Shown here in pieces: positions 18,756-26,973 of a stretch of DNA of 64,000 bases. Source of the stretch: AP-15 sp963716115 (lineage in GTDB: Bacteria; Pseudomonadota; Alphaproteobacteria; ATCC43930; CGMCC-115725); assembly GCA_963716115.1 (NCBI GenBank), contig CAVQSZ010000014.1:1-64000 (forward strand). Direction: 5' to 3'. The position numbers and the translations under genes are program-made. The notes beneath the pieces were generated by a model. That model searched no databases. It had not been told where the DNA came from and was given only the letters and a program-made list of their open reading frames with translations. Within the stretch, counting starts at the first letter, position 1. Each line of letters begins with the position of its first letter.

Positions 18756-19007
18756 ATGGACCCGCTGATCGCGGCCGCGGCGCGGGCGCTCGCCGCGGGC
18801 GATCCGCTTGGCGCGCTGAACCGGGTCGCGTTGCGCGACGACGCCTCTGCGCCGGCGCTTCGCGGCATCGCGATGGCGCAGCTCGGCGATCTCGTTCGCG
18901 CGAGGGCTCTGGTGCGAAGCGCCGCGCGCGCCTTTGGTCCGAAGGAGGCCGTGGCCCGCGCCCGGTGCGTGTTTTCCGACTATCGCGTTCCGGCGCCGTG
19001 GCAGCTC
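18756..19007 (+). pseudogene. N-terminal fragment of an HTH/helical-repeat transcriptional regulator
   Basis: Reads MDPLIAAAARALAAGDPLGA, then ALRGIAMAQLGDLVRARALV and FGPKEAVARARCVFSD. This is the helical-repeat N-terminus of a family of roughly 400-residue bacterial regulators whose winged HTH lies at the C-terminus. After about 78 residues the match stops and the sequence runs into the 3' end of the convergent acetyltransferase (stop at 19006). The DNA-binding part is therefore missing. An upstream GTG at 18739 is an alternative start. Confidence 0.55.
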
Positions 19008-19500
19008 AGTCCTCGGGCAAATCCTGCGCGGCGAGGCGGCGCAGCGCCGCGGCGTCGGCGCCGTAGCGCAGCCATTCGCCGAGATGGGACATGCCGAGCC
19101 GGTGGTAGAAATCGCGGGCCGGGTTCCAATCGAGCACCTGAAAATCGAGCCGTCCCCAGCCGCGCTCGAGCGCGACCGCGGCGAGCCGCGCCATCAGCCG
19201 GCGGCCGACGCCGCGCCCGCGCGCGGCTTCGGTCACGTAGAGGTCTTCGAGATACATCCCCGGCCGCCCGAGCCAGGTCGAGAACCGGGGATGAAACAGC
19301 GCCAGGCCCGCCGGCTCGCCGTCGAGAAAGGCGATGAGCGCCTCGAAATGCCGCTCCGGACCAAAGCCCCAGCGGCGCAGATCGTCCTCGGTCGCGACCA
19401 CCGCGTCGGGCGCCCGCTCATAAAGGGCGAGCCCGCGGATCAGCCGCAGCAGCAGCGCAGCATCCTCGGCGGTCGCGAAACGGATCGAGATGGCGCTCAT
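19006..19500 (-). CDS. GNAT family N-acetyltransferase (diamine/SSAT-like)
   Basis: 164 residues. It begins with ISIRFATAEDAALLLRLIRG. The motif PGMYLEDLYVTEAARGRGVG contains the acetyl-CoA loop (R-G-R-G-V-G) and the E-D-L-Y-V segment typical of spermidine/spermine-type acetyltransferases; DWNPARDFYHRLG carries the catalytic-type Tyr. Its end overlaps the truncated regulator on the other strand, which suggests that the junction at about 19000 arose by deletion. Substrate preference for small amines is inference. Confidence 0.82.
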   Translation of the reverse strand: MSAISIRFATAEDAALLLRLIRGLALYERAPDAVVATEDDLRRWGFGPERHFEALIAFLDGEPAGLALFHPRFSTWLGRPGMYLEDLYVTEAARGRGVGRRLMARLAAVALERGWGRLDFQVLDWNPARDFYHRLGMSHLGEWLRYGADAAALRRLAAQDLPED

Positions 19501-19579
19501 CGCCCGCGCCGGCGATAGGCCGCGGCCATGCGGGCCGCGCCGCGAGGAGGGAGCGGCTGTCGCAATCCGACGGGCGGCC

Positions 19580-20824
19580 TCAGCCCGGCGCGGCGTGGCG
19601 GATGTTGGCGCTCTGCTCGGGGATTCCGGTTTCTTCGTAGCAGACCCGCGCCAAGGTCGCGACGCCGGCGCGGATGTCGTCCTTCGACGGCAGCGCGAAG
19701 CAGAGGCGCAGGTGCGATTTGCTCTCGGCCGGATTGCACGACCATTCGGGGCCGGGGTTGAAGACGAGCCCTTCCCTGGCGGCCGGGCCGACAAGCTTTG
19801 TCACATCGATCCGGTCGGGGAGCTTGAGCCACAGGAAGATGCCGCCCTTGGGCTTCCACATGCGCTCGACCGTTGTGCCGAGCTCGCGCTCGACGGCCTC
19901 GACCATCGTGTCGAGCTTGTCGTGCAGGACCTGGGTCAGCCCGTCGACATGAGGGTCGAAGCTCTTCGCGAAATATTCGGCGACCACCATCTGGTCGAGC
20001 GCGCCGGTGCCGCTGTCGGTCTCGCGCTTGCAGGCGACGAGCCGGCTCATCACGTCCCAGCCGGCGACGACGTAGCCGAGCCGCAGCGACGGGGCCAGGG
20101 TCTTCGAGAACGAGCCGATATGGATGACCTGCGCCGGGTCGAGGGCGAAGAGCGAAGGCGGGCCGGCGCCGTCCCAGGTCAGATCGGCGTAGCACTCGTC
20201 CTCGAAGATCGGGACGCCGTGCTTTTTGGCGAGGCCGAGGAGCGCGTTGCGGCGCTCGCGCGGCAGGATCGAGCCGGTCGGGTTCTGCACCGTCGGGATC
20301 GTGTAGATGTATTTGGGCGCGACGCCGCGGCGGCCGAGATCCTCGAGCAGCTGCGCCAGCGCGTCGATGCGGATGCCGTCATCGTCCAGGGGCGCGCCGA
20401 GGACGTTGACGCCGAGCCGCTTCAATTTGGTCAGCGCACCGCCATAGGTGAACTCTTCGAGGATGACGGTGTCGCCCTTCTCCAGCAGCAGCTGGTTGAC
20501 CAGATCGATGGCCTGGCCCGAGCCCGAGGTGATCAGCACCTCGTCGGTCGAGCATTTGATCGCCGGCCGCTGCGCCACCTTGTCGACGACAAACCGCCGC
20601 AGCCCGAGATAGCCCTGAGGGCCGTCGAAATTGTAGAGCGCGAGGTTGGCGCCGTCGCGCCGCAGCACGCTGTCGGCGGCCTCGGCCAACGCCGCCGCCG
20701 GGATCTGCAACGGGTCGTTGTGGCCGCCGATGAAATTGTATTTCGGGAACCCGGCCCAGCGCGGCGCCGCCGCCGGCAGCGACGAGCAAAACAGATGGCT
20801 GTAGGCGAAACCGGCGTCGGTCAT
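19580..20824 (-). CDS. PLP-dependent aminotransferase, class I/II (2-aminoadipate/MocR-like)
   Basis: 414 residues, fold type I. Visible: NFDGPQGYLGLRRFVVD, ITSGSGQAIDLVNQLLLEKG, the PLP-ring Asp/Tyr region in PIFEDECYADLTW, the Schiff-base Lys in HIGSFSKTLAPSLRLGYV, and the C-terminal Arg in SHLRLCFALP that binds the substrate carboxylate. The sequence type is that of LysN/2-aminoadipate transaminase and the aminotransferase half of MocR, here without an HTH domain. It starts at the ATG at 20824. Substrate not determined. Confidence 0.87.
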   Translation of the reverse strand: MTDAGFAYSHLFCSSLPAAAPRWAGFPKYNFIGGHNDPLQIPAAALAEAADSVLRRDGANLALYNFDGPQGYLGLRRFVVDKVAQRPAIKCSTDEVLITSGSGQAIDLVNQLLLEKGDTVILEEFTYGGALTKLKRLGVNVLGAPLDDDGIRIDALAQLLEDLGRRGVAPKYIYTIPTVQNPTGSILPRERRNALLGLAKKHGVPIFEDECYADLTWDGAGPPSLFALDPAQVIHIGSFSKTLAPSLRLGYVVAGWDVMSRLVACKRETDSGTGALDQMVVAEYFAKSFDPHVDGLTQVLHDKLDTMVEAVERELGTTVERMWKPKGGIFLWLKLPDRIDVTKLVGPAAREGLVFNPGPEWSCNPAESKSHLRLCFALPSKDDIRAGVATLARVCYEETGIPEQSANIRHAAPG

Positions 20825-20863
20825 GATCGTTCGTCCTGAGGCAATGATCCCTCTGTCCGCGGC

Positions 20864-20947
20864 CCCCACCCTGACCCTCCCCCGCCCGCGGGGGAGGGAG
20901 GGATGTCCCCCTCCCCCGTTCTACGGGGGAGGGGCGGGGTGGGGGCG
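20864..20947. repeat. GC-rich interspersed inverted repeat
   Basis: Intergenic block between the aminotransferase and the FAH-family gene, built of C-rich and G-rich arms (CCCCACCCTGACCCTCCCCC ... GGGGGAGGGGCGGGGTGGGG). The same composite occurs at 51321-51413, also between two genes. It is a common alphaproteobacterial intergenic element that can fold into a long hairpin. No protein is encoded. Confidence 0.75.
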
Positions 20948-20975
20948 ACGAGGAGAAGGGCGGAGGATAACGGAA

Positions 20976-21924
20976 TCAGCTCGCCTTGGCGTATTTGCCG
21001 CTCTGCTGCGGGGTAATGTCGGGATAGGCGCCGGCCGTCTTCTGCGCCGCCGCTTCATGCATCTGCAGCCGGGTGCGCCGTTCCCATTTGCGCTTCAGCT
21101 CGTCCTTGACGTTGAAGGCGAGCTTGCCGACGCCTTCGATCTCGAGCTCGATCTTGTCGCCGTCCATAAACGGGTTGAGCCCGCGGTGATTGGTGCCGGT
21201 GGCGACGATGTCGCCCGGCTCGAGCGCGTGGACCGAGCTCAGCCACTCGATGCAGCGCGGGATCTTGTGCCCCATGTCGCTGGTGTTGAAGTTCTGCATC
21301 AGGACGCCGTTGTTGGAGAGCCGGATCTGCAATTTCTGCGGGTCCGCGATCTCGTCCTTGGTCACGATGCAGGGCCCGATCGGGGCAAAGGTGTCGCGCG
21401 ACTTCATCGCGAAAGAAGCCGGGGGCCGGCAGGCCGCGCGCCGATCCGTCGATGAAGCAGGTATAGCCGAAGACGTAGTCCATCGCGTCGGCGGCCTTGA
21501 CGTTGCTCGCCCTCTTGCCGATCACCAGCGCCAATTCGGCCTCGCCCTCGAAGATCGTCCCCGGCGCATCGGGCAACACCATCGTGTCGCCCGGTCCGCA
21601 GATGGCGTTCGCGGTCTTTTGGAAGGCGTTGATCGGCGCCGGCGCGCTGCGCGTGCCGTCCTCCATGTAGTTGACCGCCATGCAGTCGATATTGTCCGGC
21701 TTCGGCAGCGGCGGGCGGATCCTGACCGAGGAGACCGGCACGCCCTGACCGCTCGCCGCCGCGTTCGCGAGCCGGCCCTTGTACTGGTCGAAACGGGCGA
21801 TCAGCCCGCTCATCAAATCGCCCGGCCCGGTATGCGGGATGTCCTTCACCACCGACGACACGTCGACGACGGCGTCGCCCTTCAGCACGCCGAGCTTCCA
21901 ATCGTCGAAATACAACAGTCTCAT
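20976..21924 (-). CDS. Fumarylacetoacetate hydrolase family protein (frameshifted)
   Basis: About 316 codons. The FAH-fold metal site is visible as IFEGEAELALVIGK (the E-x-E pair) with the later Asp in FGYTCFIDGSARG; DTFAPIGPCIVTKDEI and GDIVATGTNHRG follow. Members cleave C-C bonds in acylpyruvates or hydrate/decarboxylate 2-oxo acids in aromatic and amino-acid catabolism. A single indel near 21405 splits the gene inside the expected D-E-V/A-M-K-S-R-D-T stretch. It is directly downstream of the cupin gene on the same strand with a 14-base gap. Confidence 0.85.
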
Positions 21925-21938
21925 GGGTCAGCCTCCCT

Positions 21939-22289
21939 CTATTCGACAGGAACAAAGATGCAGTTGCGGATCTTGCTGTCGACCGCTTTCGACAGATGGC
22001 CTTTGCCGGTGGTGTCCTCGACCAGGATCACCTCGCCGGCGCCGATCACGCGGGCCTCGCCGTCGCCGGCGGTGATCTGCACGCCGGCGTCGAGGTTGAT
22101 GATGTATTGCCGCCGGGGGGCCGGATGCCAGTCGAGGTCGTAGGTCGGCGGCACCTCGCGGAAGATGATGCCGTTCGCCGGCAGGCGCCTGGACAATTTG
22201 CCGCTGCGCGACTCCTCGACCCACTCGACCTCGATGTCGCGGAAATGCGACTGGCCGGCGGCGTCGGTGTAGAGGTTGTGTATCCGCAT
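21939..22289 (-). CDS. Cupin-domain protein
   Basis: 116 residues forming a single small beta barrel. DWHPAPRRQYIINLDAGVQI is the first cupin motif with degenerate metal ligands, and VIGAGEVILVEDTTGKGH the second, ending with a His. It starts MRIHNLYTDAAGQSHFRD, a start often seen in small cupins next to FAH-family hydrolases. An enzymatic or ligand-binding role in the same catabolic step is inferred from the 14-base spacing to the downstream gene. ATG at 22289. Confidence 0.8.
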   Translation of the reverse strand: MRIHNLYTDAAGQSHFRDIEVEWVEESRSGKLSRRLPANGIIFREVPPTYDLDWHPAPRRQYIINLDAGVQITAGDGEARVIGAGEVILVEDTTGKGHLSKAVDSKIRNCIFVPVE

Positions 22290-22397
22290 CGCTCCCCTCG
22301 CCCGGAAATCCTCGATCCAGCGCCATACTAGCGGCGGAGCCGATCCCCGCGCCAGCCCTTGCGCGGCGGCCGCCGCCGGCCGCCGGCGTCTTTTCAC

Positions 22398-22426
22398 TTG
22401 ACTTATGGGAACAAATCGTGTACTAA
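22398..22426 (+). promoter_or_regulatory. Sigma-70-type promoter overlapping an SOS-box-like sequence
   Basis: TTGACT at 22398-22403 and TACTAA at 22421-22426 are spaced by 17 bases, close to the sigma-70 consensus and unusually AT-rich for this window. Between them is GAAC-N7-GTAC at 22409-22423, one base off the alphaproteobacterial LexA box GAAC-N7-GAAC. The layout would let LexA block the promoter of the predicted toxin gene at 22458. A short ORF (7 codons) at 22438-22461 overlaps that gene's start as ATGA. Confidence 0.5.
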
Positions 22427-22457
22427 TGGGTCCTTTCATGACTGGGTGTCCACGGCG

Positions 22458-23513
22458 ATGATCTGGCGCCTGAGCGAGCGTCACGAAGGCTCGCTCGGTC
22501 TTTCCTGCACGGCGGACGGCTTGTTTCTCGGCCGCACCCCGTTGCTGCGTCGCGGCGGAAATTGCTTTGCAGTGCGCGACGGCAGCGAACTCGACCGGCT
22601 GTTTGCAACCGCCGATGGCGGTCATGTCCGGATCGCAGACCGGCTCGGCGGTTTGCGATCGGTCGCCGCGGCGCTGAACGGCGGCGAGCCGGCATTGGCG
22701 GCGATCGCGGCCCTGCACCTTCGGATCCCCGACCTTTCCGATTATGCGTCGCGGGCGGCCCTGGAAGCCGAGGACCGGCGTATCGGCTCGGAGAAAGCAA
22801 GCGGTCGCCCAGCTACTGATCTGCGACGCGTCCTGTCATTCCGGGACTTCGATCCGGCCAAGCACCCGCGCTGGCCGGCCGGGCGCTCGGACGGCGGCGA
22901 GTTCCGCCCGGCCGGCGGGTCCGACGGCAGCGGGAGCCTCTCCCCGCTGCCGATCGCCGCCATCGGCCCCGGCTCCGGCCCGCCATTGGAGGAGCCGCCG
23001 GAAATTCCGCCGACCGAGCCGGCCACCGCCCGGGAGCGCAACACGGTGCTGCGAGCGGCCGCCCAATGGCTGGCGCGGGCCGCCGCGACTGCCGCCTCGG
23101 ACATGGCTGCGCGCGTCCAGGATTTCTTGCAGGTGCTGGAGGCCCCCGGATGGGTCGTGCAGAACCTGCCGTTCATCCTCTCTTATCTCGACTCGCCGAA
23201 GACGCTCGACGAGCTCCAGGACGCGGTTGACGAGCCGCGTCGCGGCTACGAGATACACCATATCGTCGAGGAGCAGGCGACTTCGCGCAACGCGCAGGGC
23301 AACTCGCGCGTGTTCACGCAGGAACAGCTTCAGAGCCGAGAAAACCTGGTGCGCGTGCCCTATTGGAAGCACGTCGAAATCAGCTCATGGTACTCGCGGC
23401 CCAACGTTCAGTACGGGGGTCGAAGCCCGAGGGAGTATCTGCGCGGAACGAATTGGAAAGATCAATATAAGTTTGGCTTGGATGCTCTGCGAGGTTTTGG
23501 AGTGTTGAAATGA
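22458..23513 (+). CDS. Predicted HNH-like nuclease toxin with DPAKHPRWPAG linker
   Basis: 351 residues. The N-terminal 120 residues are unassigned. At 131-149 comes DPAKHPRWPAGRSDGGEF, a motif shared by many proteins that carry a C-terminal nuclease, then a Pro-rich linker. The C-terminus from about 262 has EIHHIVEEQ (His267-His268), ENLVRVPYWKHVEISSWY (Asn296, His305) and RSPREYLRG, the pattern of a His-Me finger/HNH nuclease seen in orphan polymorphic-toxin-like proteins. No signal peptide or membrane segment is visible. Its TGA overlaps the ATG of the downstream DUF2019 gene. Nuclease activity and toxin role are inference. Confidence 0.65.
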   Translation: MIWRLSERHEGSLGLSCTADGLFLGRTPLLRRGGNCFAVRDGSELDRLFATADGGHVRIADRLGGLRSVAAALNGGEPALAAIAALHLRIPDLSDYASRAALEAEDRRIGSEKASGRPATDLRRVLSFRDFDPAKHPRWPAGRSDGGEFRPAGGSDGSGSLSPLPIAAIGPGSGPPLEEPPEIPPTEPATARERNTVLRAAAQWLARAAATAASDMAARVQDFLQVLEAPGWVVQNLPFILSYLDSPKTLDELQDAVDEPRRGYEIHHIVEEQATSRNAQGNSRVFTQEQLQSRENLVRVPYWKHVEISSWYSRPNVQYGGRSPREYLRGTNWKDQYKFGLDALRGFGVLK

Positions 23514-23875
23514 AAAAGGGCAAGCTGGATAAGTTGACCGACCCTGAGTTGGTTGCGGAATTTACCACAGCAGCAGAAAGTCTAGGGCAGGCCATCAAGG
23601 AGTTTGATCCTGGTATTTCCGAGGCGGGGAGATTGGTGGCGATTGATGCTGAGTTGCGCACGCGCGGCACGGCTGCTCGCCTGAGCCTGTTGCCGCTCCT
23701 TGATGAGAAGGACCGGGTTGTGCGCTATTACGCGGCGCAGCACCTGCTGGGCATCGTCCCTGAACGTGCGCGCGAAGTGATCGAGGACACTGCCAATTGC
23801 TGGTTCGATTCGATTGCCGCGGACGCCCGCATTACGCTATGCCGGCTGGCCTCAGGCGAATACAAACCCGATTGA
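23510..23875 (+). CDS. DUF2019-like helical repeat protein, probable immunity partner
   Basis: 121 residues, lower in GC than its surroundings. It reads as HEAT-like helices: TDPELVAEFTTAAESLGQA at the start and DEKDRVVRYYAAQHLLGIVP in the middle, which is typical of DUF2019. The ATG overlaps the stop of the HNH gene (ATGA), implying coupled translation in a fixed ratio. Small helical proteins coupled to a C-terminal nuclease are commonly immunity proteins; that role is inferred from context. Confidence 0.68.
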   Translation: MKKGKLDKLTDPELVAEFTTAAESLGQAIKEFDPGISEAGRLVAIDAELRTRGTAARLSLLPLLDEKDRVVRYYAAQHLLGIVPERAREVIEDTANCWFDSIAADARITLCRLASGEYKPD

Positions 23876-24268
23876 CACCAGGTAGTGCTCTGGCCCATCA
23901 TTCAGATGATTCATCACCGCTCTTCAACCGTCATGCCCGGACTTGATCCGGGCATCCACGGAAACCGGCGCGGCCATGCCGCTGAGCGGGGATGGCCGGG
24001 TCAAGCCCGGCCATGACGACCAGGTGAATCTGGTGTCTGAGTCTGAGCACTAGCTCACGACCATGACAGAAGCGGAGCGGCTTCAGCAATTTATCGCTCT
24101 GGGGAAGCGGTCAGGGACAGCGATAATCGACGGCGATTGGTCGTGCGAACCGGTCGCTGGTCCGACCGTGGGCAATCGAGGATTTGCTGCGCACGGGGTC
24201 GGCAAGCCAGGCTCAAACTCGGGGGCGAAGCCGCGCCGGATGTTCATCGCAGCGCCGGCCGTCGCCGT
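23876..24268. repeat. Gene-free gap with a long REP-like inverted repeat
   Basis: The arms at 23929-23960 (CGTCATGCCCGGACTTGATC ...) and 23991-24018 (GGCCGGGTCAAGCCCGGCCA ...) are the CGTCATGCCCGG / CCGGCCATGACG palindrome typical of Bradyrhizobium-like intergenic space. An ORF starting at 24063 (MTEAERLQQFIALGKRSG) looks protein-like for about 30 residues but then dissolves into sequence antisense to the next gene. It may be a remnant and is not called. Confidence 0.6.
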
Positions 24269-25408
24269 TCACCAGCGCATCAGCCGGGCGACGCGCTCGC
24301 GGTGCCAGGAGGCGTCGCCGAAGGCGACCTCGGAGGCCTTGGCGCGCTTGAAATAAAGCTGCAGGTCGTGCTCCCAGGTCATGCCGATGCCGCCGTGCAG
24401 CTGGATGCCCGCGCCGGCGATCCGGCGCGCCATGTCGGAGGCGGCGGCCTTGGCCATCGCCACCGCGAGCGGCGCCTCGTCCTGGTCCTGGTCGAGCGCC
24501 CAGGCGGCGTAATAGGTCAGCGACCTGGCGTTCTCGATCGCCACCAGCATGTCGGCCGCCTGGTGCTTGACCCCCTGATAGCTGCCGATCGGCTTGCCGA
24601 AAGCGACGCGCAACTTGGCGTAGTCGACGGTCATATCGAGGACCTGCTGCGCTGAGCCGCACATCTCGGCGCAGAGCGCCACCGTCGCCCGCGACAACAC
24701 CCGCGACAGCGGGGCCCAGCCTTCGTGCTTCTCGCCGAGCAGGGCCGAGGCCGGCAGCGCCACATTGTCGAATTTGACCTCGCACAGCTTGCGGGTCTCG
24801 TCGATCGTCGGCAGCATCCTCACGGCAAGGCCGGGCATGTCTCTCGGCGCGAGAAAGAGGCTGACCCCGTCCTCCATCGTGCTGCCGTCGCGGGTGCGCG
24901 CGGCGACGACCAGGATGTCGGCCAGATGCGCGTCGCCGACGAAGATCTTGCTGCCCGAGAGGGTAAAGCCGCCGCCGGTCTCGCGCGCCGCAAGCGTGAC
25001 CCCGGCCGCGTCCCAGCGCAGATCGGGCTCGGTCCAGGCGAGCGCGGCCTTCGCCTCGCCGGCGGCGATCCGCGGCAGCCATTGCCGGCGCTGGGCCGGC
25101 GAGCCGGCCTCGGCGATCGCGGCGCCGCCGAGCAGCACCGTCGACAGGAACGGCCCCGGCATGACCCGGCGCCCCATCTCCTCCATCAGCACGACGAGAT
25201 CGACGAGCCCGAGCCCGCTGCCGCCCATCTCTTCGGGATAGACGATGCCGAGCCAGCCCTGCCCGGCGAGCTTTTGCCAGAATTCGCCGGTGACCGCCTC
25301 CGCCGTCGCCATGCGCGCGCGCACGAACCGGGTGTCGCACTCGGCGTCGAGGAATTTGCGCGCCGTCTCGCGCAGCAATTCCTGCTCTTCGGTAAAGCCG
25401 ATGTCCAT
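24269..25408 (-). CDS. Acyl-CoA dehydrogenase
   Basis: 379 residues. Visible: N-terminal helical domain (MDIGFTEEQELLRETARKFL), FAD/substrate loop LAWTEPDLRWDAAGVTLAAR, and C-terminal helices with the FAD-binding R-V-A-F-G-K-P-I-G-S-Y-Q segment and LHGGIGMTWEHDLQLYFKRA. The enzyme would oxidise an acyl-CoA to the 2-enoyl-CoA and pass electrons to ETF. The sequence type is like the CaiA/steroid side-chain group, often working as paired subunits; the acyl-CoA dehydrogenase at 27254 may be its partner. Substrate not determined. Confidence 0.88.
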   Translation of the reverse strand: MDIGFTEEQELLRETARKFLDAECDTRFVRARMATAEAVTGEFWQKLAGQGWLGIVYPEEMGGSGLGLVDLVVLMEEMGRRVMPGPFLSTVLLGGAAIAEAGSPAQRRQWLPRIAAGEAKAALAWTEPDLRWDAAGVTLAARETGGGFTLSGSKIFVGDAHLADILVVAARTRDGSTMEDGVSLFLAPRDMPGLAVRMLPTIDETRKLCEVKFDNVALPASALLGEKHEGWAPLSRVLSRATVALCAEMCGSAQQVLDMTVDYAKLRVAFGKPIGSYQGVKHQAADMLVAIENARSLTYYAAWALDQDQDEAPLAVAMAKAAASDMARRIAGAGIQLHGGIGMTWEHDLQLYFKRAKASEVAFGDASWHRERVARLMRW

Positions 25409-25488
25409 CAGTCACTCCAGATCTGCGGCGTCCGTAGGAGCCAACCTAACGCGGAGGCTTTCGGAAATTGTCTCAAAGCCATCGTCTC

Positions 25489-26499
25489 TCATCCCAAACC
25501 GAGATCGCTGTCCCTGATGTTTTCAGGATGAAAGTCCGCTAAGGCGGACGACAGATCGGTTTGGGGTCCCCATACCTTGCGCCGATGATCTAATGGGAGC
25601 TTCCAGAAGCGCTCAAGTGCGTCGGGACTTGAAAAGTGTGGCCATAGGGACTTCGACGCCAAGATATGGTGGATGCAATGCCGCGAGAGATGTTCCATCA
25701 GTGCAGCCTTACGAAGGATCGCTACACGGGTAGTTCGGGCCGGCGGCTCTAAAATTTCGTATTCTCGTAGGTGTTCCACCTTGCTGCGTATGTCGTAGAT
25801 TTCGCCCATTTCGACGTGCTCGCGAGGGCCGATGAAAACCTCGGTTCGGCTGATGAACTGTCGGCGCGTCTTTCCCACGTCCGGCAAGATCAACCCATCA
25901 ATGCATCTCGAAAACTGGTGAATGCGCTCCAGTGGATCTGGCGTCGCTCGCGCAGCAGCGTAAATCTGGAGGACACGGTTGAACCGCCAGGACCCACCTG
26001 AAGCGCCCCATTCACGGAATGCCGCAGCGATCGTCGACGCCCGCCTCAAACGATCTGGTGTCGCCGGTTCGGCAGAGAGCCCGAGAACGGGCGCCGCCCT
26101 GCTCGGATTGCTAACTCTCCGCACCTCTGCGCGCCCGTCACGGATCGCTCCAGTCAGCATTAGCGGTTCGTCAAACGTCGTCAGACGACACGACAGCAGC
26201 AGTCCCATATGGAACCAATAAACCGACCTTTCCAGTTCGGCATTTTCATCGTCAAGGATCGCTAAGGCCGTTGAAGGGGCCTTTGCGATCAGAAGAAGGT
26301 TTGCATCAGCAAGATTTCTTGCCCTAATCGAACCCAGCCATCGCACCCAATGATCGTCGAGTTGAAGTGGCGAGGCCGAGGATGCCCACAACGCCGGCGG
26401 GCCATCAAAATGCAACAGCGATGGAACCTCGACGGAGGCACGTAATGCCACAAGAGCGTATTTTTCAGAGTTTTTCAGCAGGGTGACCATATTACCCAT
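25489..26499 (-). CDS. Hypothetical protein with a HEPN-like R-x4-H motif
   Basis: 336 residues, clearly lower in GC than its neighbours. No catalytic family was recognised for the N-terminal 170 residues. The C-terminal half is helical. It carries RRQFISRTEVFIG and then EIYDIRSKVEHLREYEIL, in which R238-S-K-V-E-H243 matches the R-x4-6-H signature of HEPN ribonucleases in the form seen in Apea-like proteins (Y-D-I-R-S-K-x-x-H). It lies 9 bases downstream of the 149-residue gene on the same strand and may belong to the same cassette. An RNase or defence role is inference. Confidence 0.55.
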   Translation of the reverse strand: MGNMVTLLKNSEKYALVALRASVEVPSLLHFDGPPALWASSASPLQLDDHWVRWLGSIRARNLADANLLLIAKAPSTALAILDDENAELERSVYWFHMGLLLSCRLTTFDEPLMLTGAIRDGRAEVRRVSNPSRAAPVLGLSAEPATPDRLRRASTIAAAFREWGASGGSWRFNRVLQIYAAARATPDPLERIHQFSRCIDGLILPDVGKTRRQFISRTEVFIGPREHVEMGEIYDIRSKVEHLREYEILEPPARTTRVAILRKAALMEHLSRHCIHHILASKSLWPHFSSPDALERFWKLPLDHRRKVWGPQTDLSSALADFHPENIRDSDLGLG

Positions 26500-26508
26500 A
26501 GCCGCCCG

Positions 26509-26958
26509 CTACGCCGCGTGTCGTGCCCAAATCTCGGCCACTTCCGGAGGATCACGCGAAAGATCGAAGGGCACATTTTTCCGAGATTGCTCTACACCGC
26601 TTTGAGCCGCATCAAGAATCACCCACACCTCTAGAGGTTCCTTGGGCCAGCGAACATCACCGTAGGTGTAACCTTCGAGGAAGCTCAGGCAGCCCTCCCG
26701 AATGAATAGGGTGAAGCCGACAACATCGCAGGGCGCGGGTAAGCGCGTTCGATAACCCTCTGAAACTTCTGAATTCATATCATCAACGTGATCGACGTTT
26801 TTGGCGACGAGCAAGTTCACAAAAATTCCCACTCCGGTCATCCGCCGATTTTCTACACTGGCAAGCGCGAGCTGATCAAGAAACGGAGAGCGAGATCCGT
26901 ATCCTTTCACAATCATGGATCGAATTATGTCCAATTCAACAGGGGATAGTGCTTCCAT
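26509..26958 (-). CDS. Hypothetical protein, probable immunity partner of the upstream toxin-like gene
   Basis: 149 residues, AT-richer than the window average. It starts MEALSPVELDIIRSMIVKGY, has a central GVGIFVNLLVAKNV strand and a W-P-K-E-P-L-E-V-W-V-I-L-D segment. No known family was recognised. It begins 15 bases after the stop of the 90-residue toxin-like ORF and precedes the HEPN-like gene, the position expected of an immunity gene. No membrane segment is visible, so a cytoplasmic protein is expected. Confidence 0.5.
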   Translation of the reverse strand: MEALSPVELDIIRSMIVKGYGSRSPFLDQLALASVENRRMTGVGIFVNLLVAKNVDHVDDMNSEVSEGYRTRLPAPCDVVGFTLFIREGCLSFLEGYTYGDVRWPKEPLEVWVILDAAQSGVEQSRKNVPFDLSRDPPEVAEIWARHAA

Positions 26959-26973
26959 CTTGAGGCACCCTCT

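Noticed and set aside
22438..22461. Seven-codon leader ORF before the HNH gene
   Set aside because: It overlaps the HNH start as ATGA but has no clear RBS. Too short to call as a gene, so it is only mentioned with the promoter.
24063..24356. 97-codon plus-strand ORF beginning MTEAERLQQFIALGKRSG
   Set aside because: The first 30 residues look protein-like, but the rest is antisense to the acyl-CoA dehydrogenase and no family was recognised. It may be a remnant.
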